From: WHTX01 sp038255145
GTDB taxonomy: Bacteria > Actinomycetota > Acidimicrobiia > Acidimicrobiales > CAIXPF01
NCBI GenBank assembly: GCA_038255145.1
Contig: JBBSLP010000085.1
Coordinates: 1 to 17,897 of the forward strand
Direction: 5' to 3'
DNA: 17,897 nt
Position 1 is the stretch's first letter; each line of letters opens with the position of its first letter. Below are positions 7,010 to 13,808 of the stretch, one piece after another. Below the pieces are notes generated by a model. That model was not told the DNA's origin, did not search any database, and was given only the letters and a program-made list of their open reading frames with translations. A program made the position numbers and the translations under genes.

Positions 7010-7015
7010 TACGGT
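7010..7015 (+). promoter_or_regulatory. -10 box of a leaderless promoter, O-methyltransferase gene
   Basis: TACGGT, then 7 bases (GCCGGGC), then GTG 7023. No ribosome site is present. It selects GTG 7023 over the upstream in-frame GTG at 6981. Confidence 0.55.
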
Positions 7016-7022
7016 GCCGGGC

Positions 7023-7694
7023 GTGGCTGATGCTCCCAAGACCGTGACGGTGACCCCCGATGTGCACCGCTACCTGCTCGAGCACGGCACCCCGCCCGAT
7101 CGCGTGCAGCAGGGCCTGATCGCCGACACCCAGCGCATCACCGGCGACCACGCCGGCATGCAGATCGCCCCCGAGCAGGGGGCGCTGCTGACCATGCTGG
7201 TGCAGCTCATCGGGGCGCATCGGGTGGTCGAGGTGGGCACGTTCACGGGCTACTCGGCCCTGTGCCTGGCTCGAGGTCTGCCCCCGGCTCCTGATGGCCG
7301 GCTGTCGTGCTTCGACATCAGCGAGGAGTGGACCGATGTGGCCCGGCGCTACTGGAACCGGGCCGGGGTGGCCGACCGCATCGAGCTGACCGTCGGTCCC
7401 GCGGCCGAGGGCTTGGCGGCCCTGCCCGCCGATGACATCATCGACCTGGCCTTCATCGACGCCGACAAGACCGGCTACCTGACGTACTACGAGCTGCTGC
7501 TCGAGCACGTGCGACCCGGGGGCCTCATCATCGTGGACAACGTGCTGTGGGGCGGCGACGTGGCCGACGAACAGGCTCAGGACGACAACACGGTGGCCAT
7601 CCGGGCCTTCAACGACTTCGTGGCCGCCGACGGTCGCGTCGACACGGTGATGCTGCCACTGGCCGACGGCGTCACCCTCATCCGCAAGCACTGA
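7023..7694 (+). CDS. Class I SAM-dependent O-methyltransferase, family 3 (COMT-like)
   Basis: A 223-residue cytoplasmic protein, the standard length for the divalent-cation-dependent O-methyltransferase family that includes catechol and caffeoyl-CoA methyltransferases. These move a methyl group from SAM to a hydroxyl, usually of a catechol-like ring. Seen here: SAM-binding motif I VVEVGTFTGYSALCLA (about 68-83); CFDISEEW with acidic Asp98 for the SAM ribose; FIDADKTGY with Asp146 as likely metal ligand; and IIVDNVLWGG with Asp172-Asn173 as the other metal ligands. The opening PDVHRYLLEH and the IAPEQGALL segment before motif I are also typical. The frame extends back to GTG 6981, but the added 14 residues look non-conserved and a -10 box would lie inside them, so I start at GTG 7023. 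The natural acceptor is unknown. Confidence 0.93.
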   Translation: MADAPKTVTVTPDVHRYLLEHGTPPDRVQQGLIADTQRITGDHAGMQIAPEQGALLTMLVQLIGAHRVVEVGTFTGYSALCLARGLPPAPDGRLSCFDISEEWTDVARRYWNRAGVADRIELTVGPAAEGLAALPADDIIDLAFIDADKTGYLTYYELLLEHVRPGGLIIVDNVLWGGDVADEQAQDDNTVAIRAFNDFVAADGRVDTVMLPLADGVTLIRKH

Positions 7695-7708
7695 TCCGTT
7701 CGCCGTCA

Positions 7709-7800
7709 GTCGTCGGCCCTGGTCAGCCCGGGTGCGAGCGGGCGGGGCATCGGATCGGGCTGCCTCTCCGTCGAATCGTCGTCGGCCCTGGCGATCAGCC
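7709..7800. repeat. Short direct repeat that duplicates the tldE stop region
   Basis: GTCGTCGGCCCTGG followed by TCAGCC occurs at 7709-7728. It occurs again at 7778-7800, with three extra bases (CGA) before the TCAGCC. The right copy includes the TldE stop codon (7795-7797). The copies are 69 bases apart in the 100-base gap between the O-methyltransferase and tldE, which holds no gene. Confidence 0.7.
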
Positions 7801-9189
7801 GGCGGCGCCGCCGGTGAAGCGCCAGCTGGCCAGGCGCAGCGCGGGCGCCACCACGCGGCCCGGGCCCCATTCGCAGTCGGCCAGGCGGGCGCTGGCGCCC
7901 ACGCCCAGCACCCGGCCCGGGGCCAGGGCTTCGACCATGGACTGGGTGAAGCGCAGGTTGGTCACGGGGGCGACGACGCGGCCGTCCTCGATCAGGAAGG
8001 TGCCGTTGCGGGTCAGCCCCGTCACCCCCACCGTCTTGGGATCGAGGACCCGGCAGTAGTTGAAGCACGTCACCAGCAGGCCCCGCTTCACGCCGCCGAC
8101 CAGGTCGGCGACGGTGGCGGTGCCCTGGCCCAGGACCAGGCTGCCGGGCATGGGCCCCCACGCCCCCGAATCGGCCGAGCCGTGGCCGCTCGACGTCACC
8201 CCGGCCCGGGCCGCGGTGCGCCGGTCGTGGACCAGGGCCGTGCACGTGCCCCCGTCGACCAGGGTGACCCGCTGGGTGGGGGTGCCCTCACCGTCCACGC
8301 CCAGGCCGATCGAGCGGGGGTCGAACACGTCGTCGACGAGGGTGACGGCGGGGTCGAACGTCGTCGCGCCGAGCTCGACGAAGGACTGGCCCTCCTGCAC
8401 CGACTTGGCGTTGAAGCCGTAGGCGCCCAGGAAGGTGAGCATCTCGGCCACGCACTCGGGCATGAGCACGACCTCGTACTCGCCCGGTTCGATCTCGCCT
8501 GCCCCCACGGCGGCCGCGGCCCCGTCGGCCGCACTGGTGCCGACGTCGGCGCCGTCGAGGTCGGCCACCCGGTACGAGGTGGCGTGGCCGTAGCCGGCCG
8601 GGGTGTAGCCCCCTTCGGCCGAGCCCAGGAAGATGCCGTCGACGGTGGCCCGGCTGGTGCGGTCCGTGGCCTGCTGGCCGTCGGTGGTGGCCACCACCGA
8701 CAGGTAGGCGGCGGTGTCGCAGTAACCGGCCGCCTCCTGGCCCGAGCCCCCGGCGGCCACGAAGGCGGCGACGAGGGCGGCCCGGGTGTCGGGGTCGGCA
8801 TCGACGGTGGCCTGGTCCCAGTGCCCGGTGGGCTCCGTGCTGGCCCTCGACGCCACCCCGGCCCAGGTGGGGTCGACGGGGACCACGGCGGCGGCGTCGG
8901 CGGCATCGGCCACCACCGCAGCCAGGCCGTCGGCGTCGGTGCGGTTGGTGGCCGCGTTGGCGGGGCGGCCGTTGCGGGCCACCGTCACCGAGATGGCCAC
9001 CCGCTCGTCGGACACGTTCTGGTGGATGCGGCTGTTGGCGAAGCGGGTGAGCGAGTGGCGCACGGCGTCCACCCTGACCACGGCCTCGGCCCCGGAGGGC
9101 ACGGCGGCCAGGGCCCGCTCGGCCAGCTCGACCAGGCGCCCTTCGTCGAAGGTGGTGTTCGTCGGCCCGTTGCCCTGGTCAGCGCTCAT
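7795..9189 (-). CDS. tldE: TldE/PmbA-family protease subunit
   Basis: A 464-residue protein, the usual size of the TldE (PmbA) subunit. TldD and TldE form a heterodimeric metalloprotease that trims unfolded peptides, antitoxin CcdA and peptide precursors such as microcin B17. Here the zinc motif HExxxH is absent, as expected for TldE; the equivalent region reads YEVVLMPECVAEMLTFLG. Other family marks are ANSRIHQNVSDERVAISV near the N-terminus, FDPRSIGLGVDGEGTPTQR with the conserved D-EGTP turn, and the glycine-rich GSLVLGQGT near the C-terminus. The frame is open back to 9303, but ATG 9189 overlaps the TldD stop by ATGA, so I take translational coupling as the start evidence. The pair is expected to act in the cytoplasm. 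No RiPP precursor is visible next to it, so a housekeeping role is more likely than a dedicated maturation role. Confidence 0.93.
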   Translation of the reverse strand: MSADQGNGPTNTTFDEGRLVELAERALAAVPSGAEAVVRVDAVRHSLTRFANSRIHQNVSDERVAISVTVARNGRPANAATNRTDADGLAAVVADAADAAAVVPVDPTWAGVASRASTEPTGHWDQATVDADPDTRAALVAAFVAAGGSGQEAAGYCDTAAYLSVVATTDGQQATDRTSRATVDGIFLGSAEGGYTPAGYGHATSYRVADLDGADVGTSAADGAAAAVGAGEIEPGEYEVVLMPECVAEMLTFLGAYGFNAKSVQEGQSFVELGATTFDPAVTLVDDVFDPRSIGLGVDGEGTPTQRVTLVDGGTCTALVHDRRTAARAGVTSSGHGSADSGAWGPMPGSLVLGQGTATVADLVGGVKRGLLVTCFNYCRVLDPKTVGVTGLTRNGTFLIEDGRVVAPVTNLRFTQSMVEALAPGRVLGVGASARLADCEWGPGRVVAPALRLASWRFTGGAAG

Positions 9190-10634
9190 GCCGAGACCCC
9201 GACGCGGACGTTGCGGAAGCGGGCCGGCGAGGCGCCGTGACCGGTGCGGGCCACCTGCATGGGCTGGCCCTTCCCGCAGTTGGGCACCCCCCAACAGCGC
9301 CACTGGGCCGGTCCGGCCAGGCGGTCGAGCGAGCCCCAGAAGCGGGGGGTGATGCCGGTGTAGATCGGGTTGCGCAGCAGGCGGCCGAGCTGGCCGTCGC
9401 GCACCTCCCAGGCCGCTTCGCAGCCGAACTGGAAGTTCAGGCGCTTGTCGTCGATGGACCAGGAGCGGTTGGTGTGCAGGTACACGCCCTCCCTGGTGTC
9501 GGCCACGATGGCCTCGAGCGAATCGGCCTCGTCGGGACCGGGGAGCAGGCCCACGTTGGTCATGCGCACCATGGGCAGGTGGCCGTAGCCGTCGGCCCGG
9601 ACCATGCCCCCGGGGCTGACCCCGGCCACCGCAGCGGAGTCCCGGCCCGACAGGACACCGACCCAGGTACCCTCACGGACGATGTCCACCCGCTGGGCCG
9701 GGGTGCCCTCGTCGTCGAAGCCGAACGTGCCCAGCCCGCCGGGGATGGTGGCGTCGGCGGTGATGCGCATGAGGTCCGACCCGTAGCGCAGGGTGCCCAG
9801 CTCGCCCAGGGGGAGGAAGGAGGTGCCGGCGAAGGCGGCCTCCCAACCGAGGATGCGGTCGAGCTCGATGGCGTGGCCCACGGACTCGTGGATCTGCAGG
9901 GCGAGCTGGGAGCCGTCGAGGATGAGGTCGGTGGTGCCGGCGGGGCAGGCGGGGGCAGTGAGCAGGGCCGCGGCCTCGCTGGCCACCCAGCCGGTGTTGG
10001 CGGGGAGGTCGAAGCCGCGTACGACCTCGTAGCCCCCGGTCTCGTACTGGCCGAAGGCCTGGGGGTAGGAGCGGCGCTGGGTCTCGCTGCCGCTGATGGC
10101 GGTGGCGTCCATGCCCCCGCCCGAGTCGACCAGGACCTGGTGGATGCGGCTGCCGTCGCTGGAGGCGAACCACTTCTCGGTCTCCCAGAAGGCCATCGAC
10201 GCCCGGGCAAGCTGGACGTCGGGCTCCTCGAGCATGGCGTTGGTGAGGGCGACGAGCAGGTCGCACTTCTCGCCCAGGGGGACGGCGAAGGGGTCCTCGG
10301 CCACGGGGGTGCGGTACTCGGCCTGGACGGGAGGGAGGGAGGCCAGGGGCATGGGGGTGCCGGGGACCCGGGCCGAGGCCCGGGCGATGGCCGCGGCCCG
10401 CTCTCCGGCCCGGCGGGCGTCAGTGGTGGTCAGCTCGGCCACGGCGGCGAAACCCCAGGACGAGCCGTAGAGCGCACGCACCCCGATGCCGGCCTCGGCC
10501 GACCGGTCCACCGACTCGACCTCGCCGTTCTGGGCCGACAACGACTCGGTCCGGGCCACCACCACCCGGGCATCGGCATACGTCGCCCCCGCGGCGAGAG
10601 CCCCCTCGACAGCCGCGCTGGCCAGCTCGAACAT
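9186..10634 (-). CDS. tldD: TldD-family metalloprotease, catalytic subunit
   Basis: A 482-residue protein, the standard TldD length. It carries the zinc/catalytic motif in LQIHESVGHAIELDR: His249, Glu250 and His254 of HExxxH. A conserved Cys, a further metal-ligand candidate in this family, is present near the C-terminus in WGVPNCGKGQP. Other family segments are NGEVESVDRSAEAGIGVRAL near 37-55 and DDEGTPAQRVDIV, with YLHTNRSWSIDDKRLNFQFG further on. With TldE it should form the barrel-like protease that degrades short unfolded peptides. ATG 10634 is chosen because TAGGCT ends 7 bases upstream and because family similarity begins here; the frame upstream to 10754 is Arg/Ala-rich shadow. The stop overlaps the TldE ATG by 4 bases. 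Confidence 0.95.
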   Translation of the reverse strand: MFELASAAVEGALAAGATYADARVVVARTESLSAQNGEVESVDRSAEAGIGVRALYGSSWGFAAVAELTTTDARRAGERAAAIARASARVPGTPMPLASLPPVQAEYRTPVAEDPFAVPLGEKCDLLVALTNAMLEEPDVQLARASMAFWETEKWFASSDGSRIHQVLVDSGGGMDATAISGSETQRRSYPQAFGQYETGGYEVVRGFDLPANTGWVASEAAALLTAPACPAGTTDLILDGSQLALQIHESVGHAIELDRILGWEAAFAGTSFLPLGELGTLRYGSDLMRITADATIPGGLGTFGFDDEGTPAQRVDIVREGTWVGVLSGRDSAAVAGVSPGGMVRADGYGHLPMVRMTNVGLLPGPDEADSLEAIVADTREGVYLHTNRSWSIDDKRLNFQFGCEAAWEVRDGQLGRLLRNPIYTGITPRFWGSLDRLAGPAQWRCWGVPNCGKGQPMQVARTGHGASPARFRNVRVGVSA

Positions 10635-10641
10635 GCGCCGG

Positions 10642-10647
10642 AGCCTA
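10642..10647 (-). promoter_or_regulatory. -10 box of a leaderless promoter, tldD-tldE operon
   Basis: The minus strand reads TAGGCT, then 7 bases (CCGGCGC), then ATG 10634. It decides the tldD start and heads the two-gene unit. Confidence 0.55.
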
Positions 10648-10884
10648 GCGATAGCTGCTGCTGGCAGCCGCGCTGCCCGACCGGCCCGCCCCCGGCGTTG
10701 GCTGCCGCGCTGCCGATCGGCGGGCCCCTGGCGAGCTGGCGCTCTCGGCGCCACGCTGCCGGCAACGGGACCGGCGCTGGCGACCGGCAGCCGCGGCGTG
10801 CATGCGGCCCCGGGGCGTGCCGGCTGGCTGGCGGCGGCGCCGGTGTGGTGTGACTGTCAGGCCTCAGGGGCGGGTCGGGAACGT
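10648..10884. other. Gene-free stretch with degenerate GCTGCC repeats
   Basis: No frame on either strand shows family features or the third-position GC pattern of its neighbours. The stretch repeats a GCCGCGCTGCC word followed by GACCGG or GATCGG (near 10667-10685 and 10700-10720), with related CACGCTGCCGGC near 10752 and GACCGGCAGCCGCGG near 10782 in the opposite sense. It may be decayed sequence or a structured intergenic region between the divergent tldD and nuclease-like genes. I see no assignable function. Confidence 0.4.
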
Positions 10885-10921
10885 TGAAGGATTGACCACC
10901 GTGGCGGGGGTCCAACCTTCA
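10885..10921. repeat. 37-bp palindromic repeat, copy 1
   Basis: This copy runs from TGAAGG to CCTTCA. The arms TGAAGGATTGACC and GGTCCAACCTTCA pair at 11 of 13 positions around an 11-base centre (ACCGTGGCGGG). It differs from copy 2 at only 5 of 37 positions. It is not part of any gene. Confidence 0.85.
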
Positions 10922-10966
10922 GAGTTGGCCGGTGAAGCATCTCGTCCCTGAGCGGTGTCCCATTCC

Positions 10967-11003
10967 TGAAGGGTCGACCACCCTGGCGGGGGTCGATCCT
11001 TCA
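10967..11003. repeat. 37-bp palindromic repeat, copy 2
   Basis: Same length and direction as copy 1, 82 bases further on. The arms TGAAGGGTCGACC and GGTCGATCCTTCA pair at all 13 positions, counting one G-T. Similarity continues briefly past the right arm (GTGTTGCCGG here, GAGTTGGCCGG after copy 1). It lies 89 bases before the start of the nuclease-like gene. Confidence 0.85.
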
Positions 11004-11045
11004 GTGTTGCCGGCGGCTGAGGGAGGGCTGACGTCAGGGAGGCGC

Positions 11046-11070
11046 GAGATGTAATGAAATATAATGTCAC
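11046..11070 (+). promoter_or_regulatory. AT-rich island with spaced TAATG direct repeats (possible operator)
   Basis: This is one of the few clearly AT-rich patches in the window. TAATG occurs at 11052-11056 and 11062-11066, exactly 10 bases apart, so both would face the same side of the helix. The patch ends 10 bases before the -10 box at 11081, overlapping the -35 zone, where a regulator such as the adjacent winged-helix protein could bind. The binding role is inference. Confidence 0.35.
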
Positions 11071-11080
11071 ACCCCGTGGG

Positions 11081-11086
11081 TACGCT
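11081..11086 (+). promoter_or_regulatory. -10 box of a leaderless promoter, nuclease-like gene
   Basis: TACGCT, 6 bases (CGTGGG), then ATG 11093. It selects this ATG over the in-frame ATG at 11054, which would sit upstream of the promoter. Confidence 0.55.
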
Positions 11087-11092
11087 CGTGGG

Positions 11093-12022
11093 ATGGAACA
11101 ACGGGCCGCCATCTCCAGGGCAGCGACCCTGGCCGCACGGCGCCATGGCGTGCTGACGGCGGCCGAACTGCGTGGATGCGGGCTCACGGACCGCATGGTC
11201 GACGGGCTGCGGGAGCGCGGCCTGCTCGTCGGCCTCGCCCCTGGTGTGCACCGTTGGCAGGGCTCGACCCCGACGTGGCGCCAACAGGCGCTCGCCGCCG
11301 TGCGTGCCGCCGGCCCGTCGTCGCTGCTGTCCCATCAGAGCGCAGCCGCCCTTCACGAGCTCGCCGGCTTCCGGCCTGGCGCCCTGCACGTGGTGGTCCC
11401 GCTCGACGTCGTGCGCACCAGCCGTCGGGCCACGGTACGACGCTCCGACTTCCGCTCCGACGAGCGGACGGTCGTCGACGGGATCCCTGTGGTGAGCGTG
11501 CCGCTTGCTCTCGTGCAGGTGGCGGCCACGACGTCGGCGGCTCGGCTCGAGGACGCCGTCGATGATGCGTTGTGCCGTCGGCTGGTCACGGCGGCAGACC
11601 TGACCAGCTCCTGCCGTCGAGGCCGGGCCGGTTCGGTGGCGCTGCGGGCGGTGGCCGGGCTCTGGCTGGCGGGGGACCGGCCGGGATCGCTGGCCGAGGC
11701 CCGGCTGGTGCGTCGGCTCATGGCCCATGCTCTGCCAAAGCCGGTGTTGCAGCATGAGGTCAGCGATGGCGAGGGCAGAGGTTTCGCCAAGCTGGACCTG
11801 GCGTGGCCGGACCAGCGCGTCGCTGTCGAGTTGGACTCGTTCCGGTGGCACGGGGCACGGCGGTCCCACGGGGCTACGGCTCGGCGGCGGAACCGGCTCG
11901 AGGCCCGGGGCTGGCACGTGCTCGTGGCCACCACCGATGACCTGGACGACGGCGCCCAGCGTCTGGCGACCAGCATCACTGCGCTGCTCGACGGCCCGGG
12001 GCGGGAGGCGGCCTCGGCCTAA
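11093..12022 (+). CDS. AbiEi-like winged-helix protein with C-terminal DUF559/Vsr-like nuclease domain
   Basis: A 309-residue protein. Residues about 5-55 form an AbiEi-antitoxin-type winged helix (RRHGVLTAAELRGCGLTDRMVDGLRERGLL, then LAPGVHRWQ). The next part, SSLLSHQSAAALHELAG and onward, is the usual middle region of this actinomycetote family. Residues about 228-285 resemble the DUF559/Vsr-like PD-(D/E)xK fold: FAKLDLAWPDQRVAVELDS, RRRNRLEARGWHVLVAT, with Asp235, Glu246 and Asp248 as candidate metal ligands. Such proteins are usually annotated as AbiEi-like antitoxin or endonuclease-domain proteins; their biology is poorly known. No AbiEii toxin partner is seen. The helicase begins 15 bases after the TAA, whose TA starts the next -10-like box. 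The AT-rich operator-like patch and the palindromic repeats lie upstream. Nuclease activity is inferred, not shown. Confidence 0.82.
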   Translation: MEQRAAISRAATLAARRHGVLTAAELRGCGLTDRMVDGLRERGLLVGLAPGVHRWQGSTPTWRQQALAAVRAAGPSSLLSHQSAAALHELAGFRPGALHVVVPLDVVRTSRRATVRRSDFRSDERTVVDGIPVVSVPLALVQVAATTSAARLEDAVDDALCRRLVTAADLTSSCRRGRAGSVALRAVAGLWLAGDRPGSLAEARLVRRLMAHALPKPVLQHEVSDGEGRGFAKLDLAWPDQRVAVELDSFRWHGARRSHGATARRRNRLEARGWHVLVATTDDLDDGAQRLATSITALLDGPGREAASA

Positions 12023-12025
12023 GCT
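12020..12025 (+). promoter_or_regulatory. Possible -10 box before the helicase, overlapping the upstream stop codon
   Basis: TAAGCT includes the TAA stop of the nuclease-like gene and ends 12 bases before ATG 12038, longer than the 6-8 bases seen elsewhere. It would leave a leader of about 5 bases. Read-through from the upstream gene is an equally good explanation. Confidence 0.3.
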
Positions 12026-12037
12026 CTCCGCCCCGGC

Positions 12038-13702
12038 ATGTCCAGCACCCGCTCCGTCCGCCTGCGCCCGTGGCAGAAGCGTGCCCTCGACCAGTTGGCC
12101 GGGGCCACCAGCCCGAACTTCCTCGCCGTGGCCACCCCCGGCGCGGGCAAGACGACGTTCGCGCTCACCGCGGCCCGGCTGGAACTGGCCCGCAACCCCC
12201 GTCGTCGCCTGGTCGTCGTCGTCCCCACCCAGCACCTCAAGCACCAGTGGGCCGCGGCCGCCGAGCGCTTCGACCTGCGACTCGAGCCCGAGTGGTCCTC
12301 CTCCGAGGGCCTACCCGCCGACCAGCACGGCGTCATCGTCACCTATCAGCAGGTGGCGGCCAGCACCGCCGCGGTGGCCAGCGTGGCCGAGGGCGGCTTC
12401 GCCATCTTCGACGAGATCCACCACGCCGCGGAGGAACGGGTCTGGGGCGACTCCCTGCGACGGGGCTTCGACGGCTCCGCCCGCCGCCTCATGCTGTCGG
12501 GCACCCCCTTCCGTTCGGACACCCAGGCCATCCCCTTCGTCCGCTACCGCCTCGACGAGGCCGAGGCCGACGTCGAGTACGGCTACGCCGACGCCCTGGC
12601 CGAGGGCCGCGTCGTGCGCCCCGTCTACTTCCCCCGCCTCAACGGGGAGATGGAGTGGACCGCCCCCGACGGCACCCTGCGCTCGGCCACCTTCGACGAC
12701 GCCCTCGACCGCCCCCTGGCCAACCAGCGGCTGCGCACCGCCCTGTCCCTCGACGGCGAGTGGCTGCCCGCCGTCCTCGGCCAGGCCCACGACCAGCTCA
12801 CCCGCATCCGGGTCGACCAGCCCAACGCCGGCGGCCTGGTCATCACCATGGACCAGGACCACGCCCGCGGCGTGGCCCAACTGCTCGAGGAGCGCTTCCG
12901 CACCCGGGCCGTCATCGCCGTGTCCGACGAGCCCGGCTCCTCCGAACGCATCACCCGCTTCGCCGCGGCCGACACCCCGTGGCTGGTGGCCGTGCGCATG
13001 GTGTCCGAGGGGGTCGACATCCCCCGCCTGCGGGTCGGCGTGTTCGCCACCAACACCACCACCGAGCTCTTCTTCCGCCAGGCCGTGGGCCGCCTCGTCC
13101 GCTGGGTGCGGGGCGGGGGCCGCCAGCGGGCCTACCTGTTCATCCCCGACGACTCCCGGCTGCGCACCCACGCCCACCAGATCGCCGACGCCCGCCGCCA
13201 TTCGTTGCGCAAGCCCAGCGAGGACCTGGGCACCGAGGAGCGCGAGGCCGACCCCACCGCCCTCGACGAGCCCGGCGAGGACGAGCAGCTCTCCCTGTTC
13301 GCCGCCCTGGCCGCCCGTCCCCTGGGCGACCCCCACGTCCCCGACATCGGCCACGGCGAGGACGACCGCGACGATGACGACCTCGAGGGTGACGCCGAGG
13401 ACCCCTCCCTGGAGATGACCCTGGCCCCCCTGCAGGGCCTGGCCGGGGTGGCCGCCGCCGTGGCCGGCCCCGACGGCGAACCCGCCCCCTCCCATCGCGA
13501 CGAGCGCCGCCGTCTGCGGGCCCTCAACTCGGCCCTGGCCGGTGAGCTCGCGTCGCGCACGGGCATGGCCCACTCCCAGGTCAACGCCGAGCTCAACCGC
13601 CTGGCCGGCGTGCGGCGGGTCACCGAGGCCACCAACGCCCAGCTCGACACGAGGGCCAAGAAGGGCCGCCAGTGGTTGGCCCAGCTCAGCGGCCGCCGCT
13701 GA
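12038..13702 (+). CDS. SF2 DEAD/DEAH-box helicase-like ATPase
   Basis: A 554-residue protein with a full set of superfamily 2 motifs. Walker A is TPGAGKTTFA (33-42); Ia is VVVPTQHLKHQW (60-71); the Walker B/DEAH box is FDEIHHAAEE (Asp125, Glu126, His128); motif III is LSGTPF (153-158). Motif V is RMVSEGVDIP (320-329) and motif VI is FFRQAVGRLVR with Arg352 and Arg355. It probably couples ATP hydrolysis to nucleic-acid unwinding or translocation. An acidic linker of about 60 residues follows (about 390-465), then a C-terminal helical segment (ALNSALAGELASRTG, VNAELNRLAG) that could be a small DNA- or partner-binding domain. The gene is co-directional with the nuclease-like gene, 15 bases apart. 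The only start codon after that stop is ATG 12038. A role in repair or defence is possible but not shown by the sequence. Confidence 0.92.
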   Translation: MSSTRSVRLRPWQKRALDQLAGATSPNFLAVATPGAGKTTFALTAARLELARNPRRRLVVVVPTQHLKHQWAAAAERFDLRLEPEWSSSEGLPADQHGVIVTYQQVAASTAAVASVAEGGFAIFDEIHHAAEERVWGDSLRRGFDGSARRLMLSGTPFRSDTQAIPFVRYRLDEAEADVEYGYADALAEGRVVRPVYFPRLNGEMEWTAPDGTLRSATFDDALDRPLANQRLRTALSLDGEWLPAVLGQAHDQLTRIRVDQPNAGGLVITMDQDHARGVAQLLEERFRTRAVIAVSDEPGSSERITRFAAADTPWLVAVRMVSEGVDIPRLRVGVFATNTTTELFFRQAVGRLVRWVRGGGRQRAYLFIPDDSRLRTHAHQIADARRHSLRKPSEDLGTEEREADPTALDEPGEDEQLSLFAALAARPLGDPHVPDIGHGEDDRDDDDLEGDAEDPSLEMTLAPLQGLAGVAAAVAGPDGEPAPSHRDERRRLRALNSALAGELASRTGMAHSQVNAELNRLAGVRRVTEATNAQLDTRAKKGRQWLAQLSGRR

Positions 13703-13795
13703 GCCCGCTGCCGCCACCACCGGACCCACCCCCGACCGCCGCTGCCCCCCGGTCCGGCTCGGCGTTCGGCGCCTTCACCCCCGGTGTGGCCGGGC

Positions 13796-13801
13796 TACCG
13801 T
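13796..13801 (+). promoter_or_regulatory. -10 box of a leaderless promoter, S9 peptidase gene
   Basis: TACCGT, 7 bases (CCCGGCG), then GTG 13809. No ribosome site is present. It fixes the start and places a separate promoter in the 106-base gap after the helicase; I see nothing else in that gap. Confidence 0.55.
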
Positions 13802-13808
13802 CCCGGCG

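Noticed and set aside
6981..7022. Upstream GTG 6981 as start of the O-methyltransferase
   Set aside because: It lies upstream of the TACGGT box and adds non-conserved residues before the usual N-terminus.
7732..9240. 502-residue plus-strand open frame
   Set aside because: Antisense to tldE, with Gly/His/Val-rich shadow composition. The minus-strand frame has clear TldE features and ATGA coupling.
9237..10853. 538-residue plus-strand open frame
   Set aside because: Antisense to tldD, which carries HExxxH. This frame is low-complexity and continues into the gene-free region.
10885..11003. Minimal CRISPR array (two 37-bp repeats, one 45-bp spacer)
   Set aside because: Only two copies, 5 differences between them, similarity running past the repeat edge, a palindrome spanning the whole repeat and no cas genes nearby. 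A REP/operator-type repeat fits better.
11054..11092. Upstream ATG 11054 as start of the nuclease-like gene
   Set aside because: It would add 13 residues across the -10 box TACGCT and the AT-rich island. ATG 11093 has leaderless spacing and matches where the family begins.
10919..12244. 441-residue minus-strand open frame over the nuclease-like gene
   Set aside because: Antisense to a recognisable winged-helix/nuclease protein; composition is shadow-like and it runs through the palindromic repeats.
12311..13729. 472-residue minus-strand open frame
   Set aside because: Antisense shadow of the helicase, dominated by Gly, Val, Ala and His; no family features.
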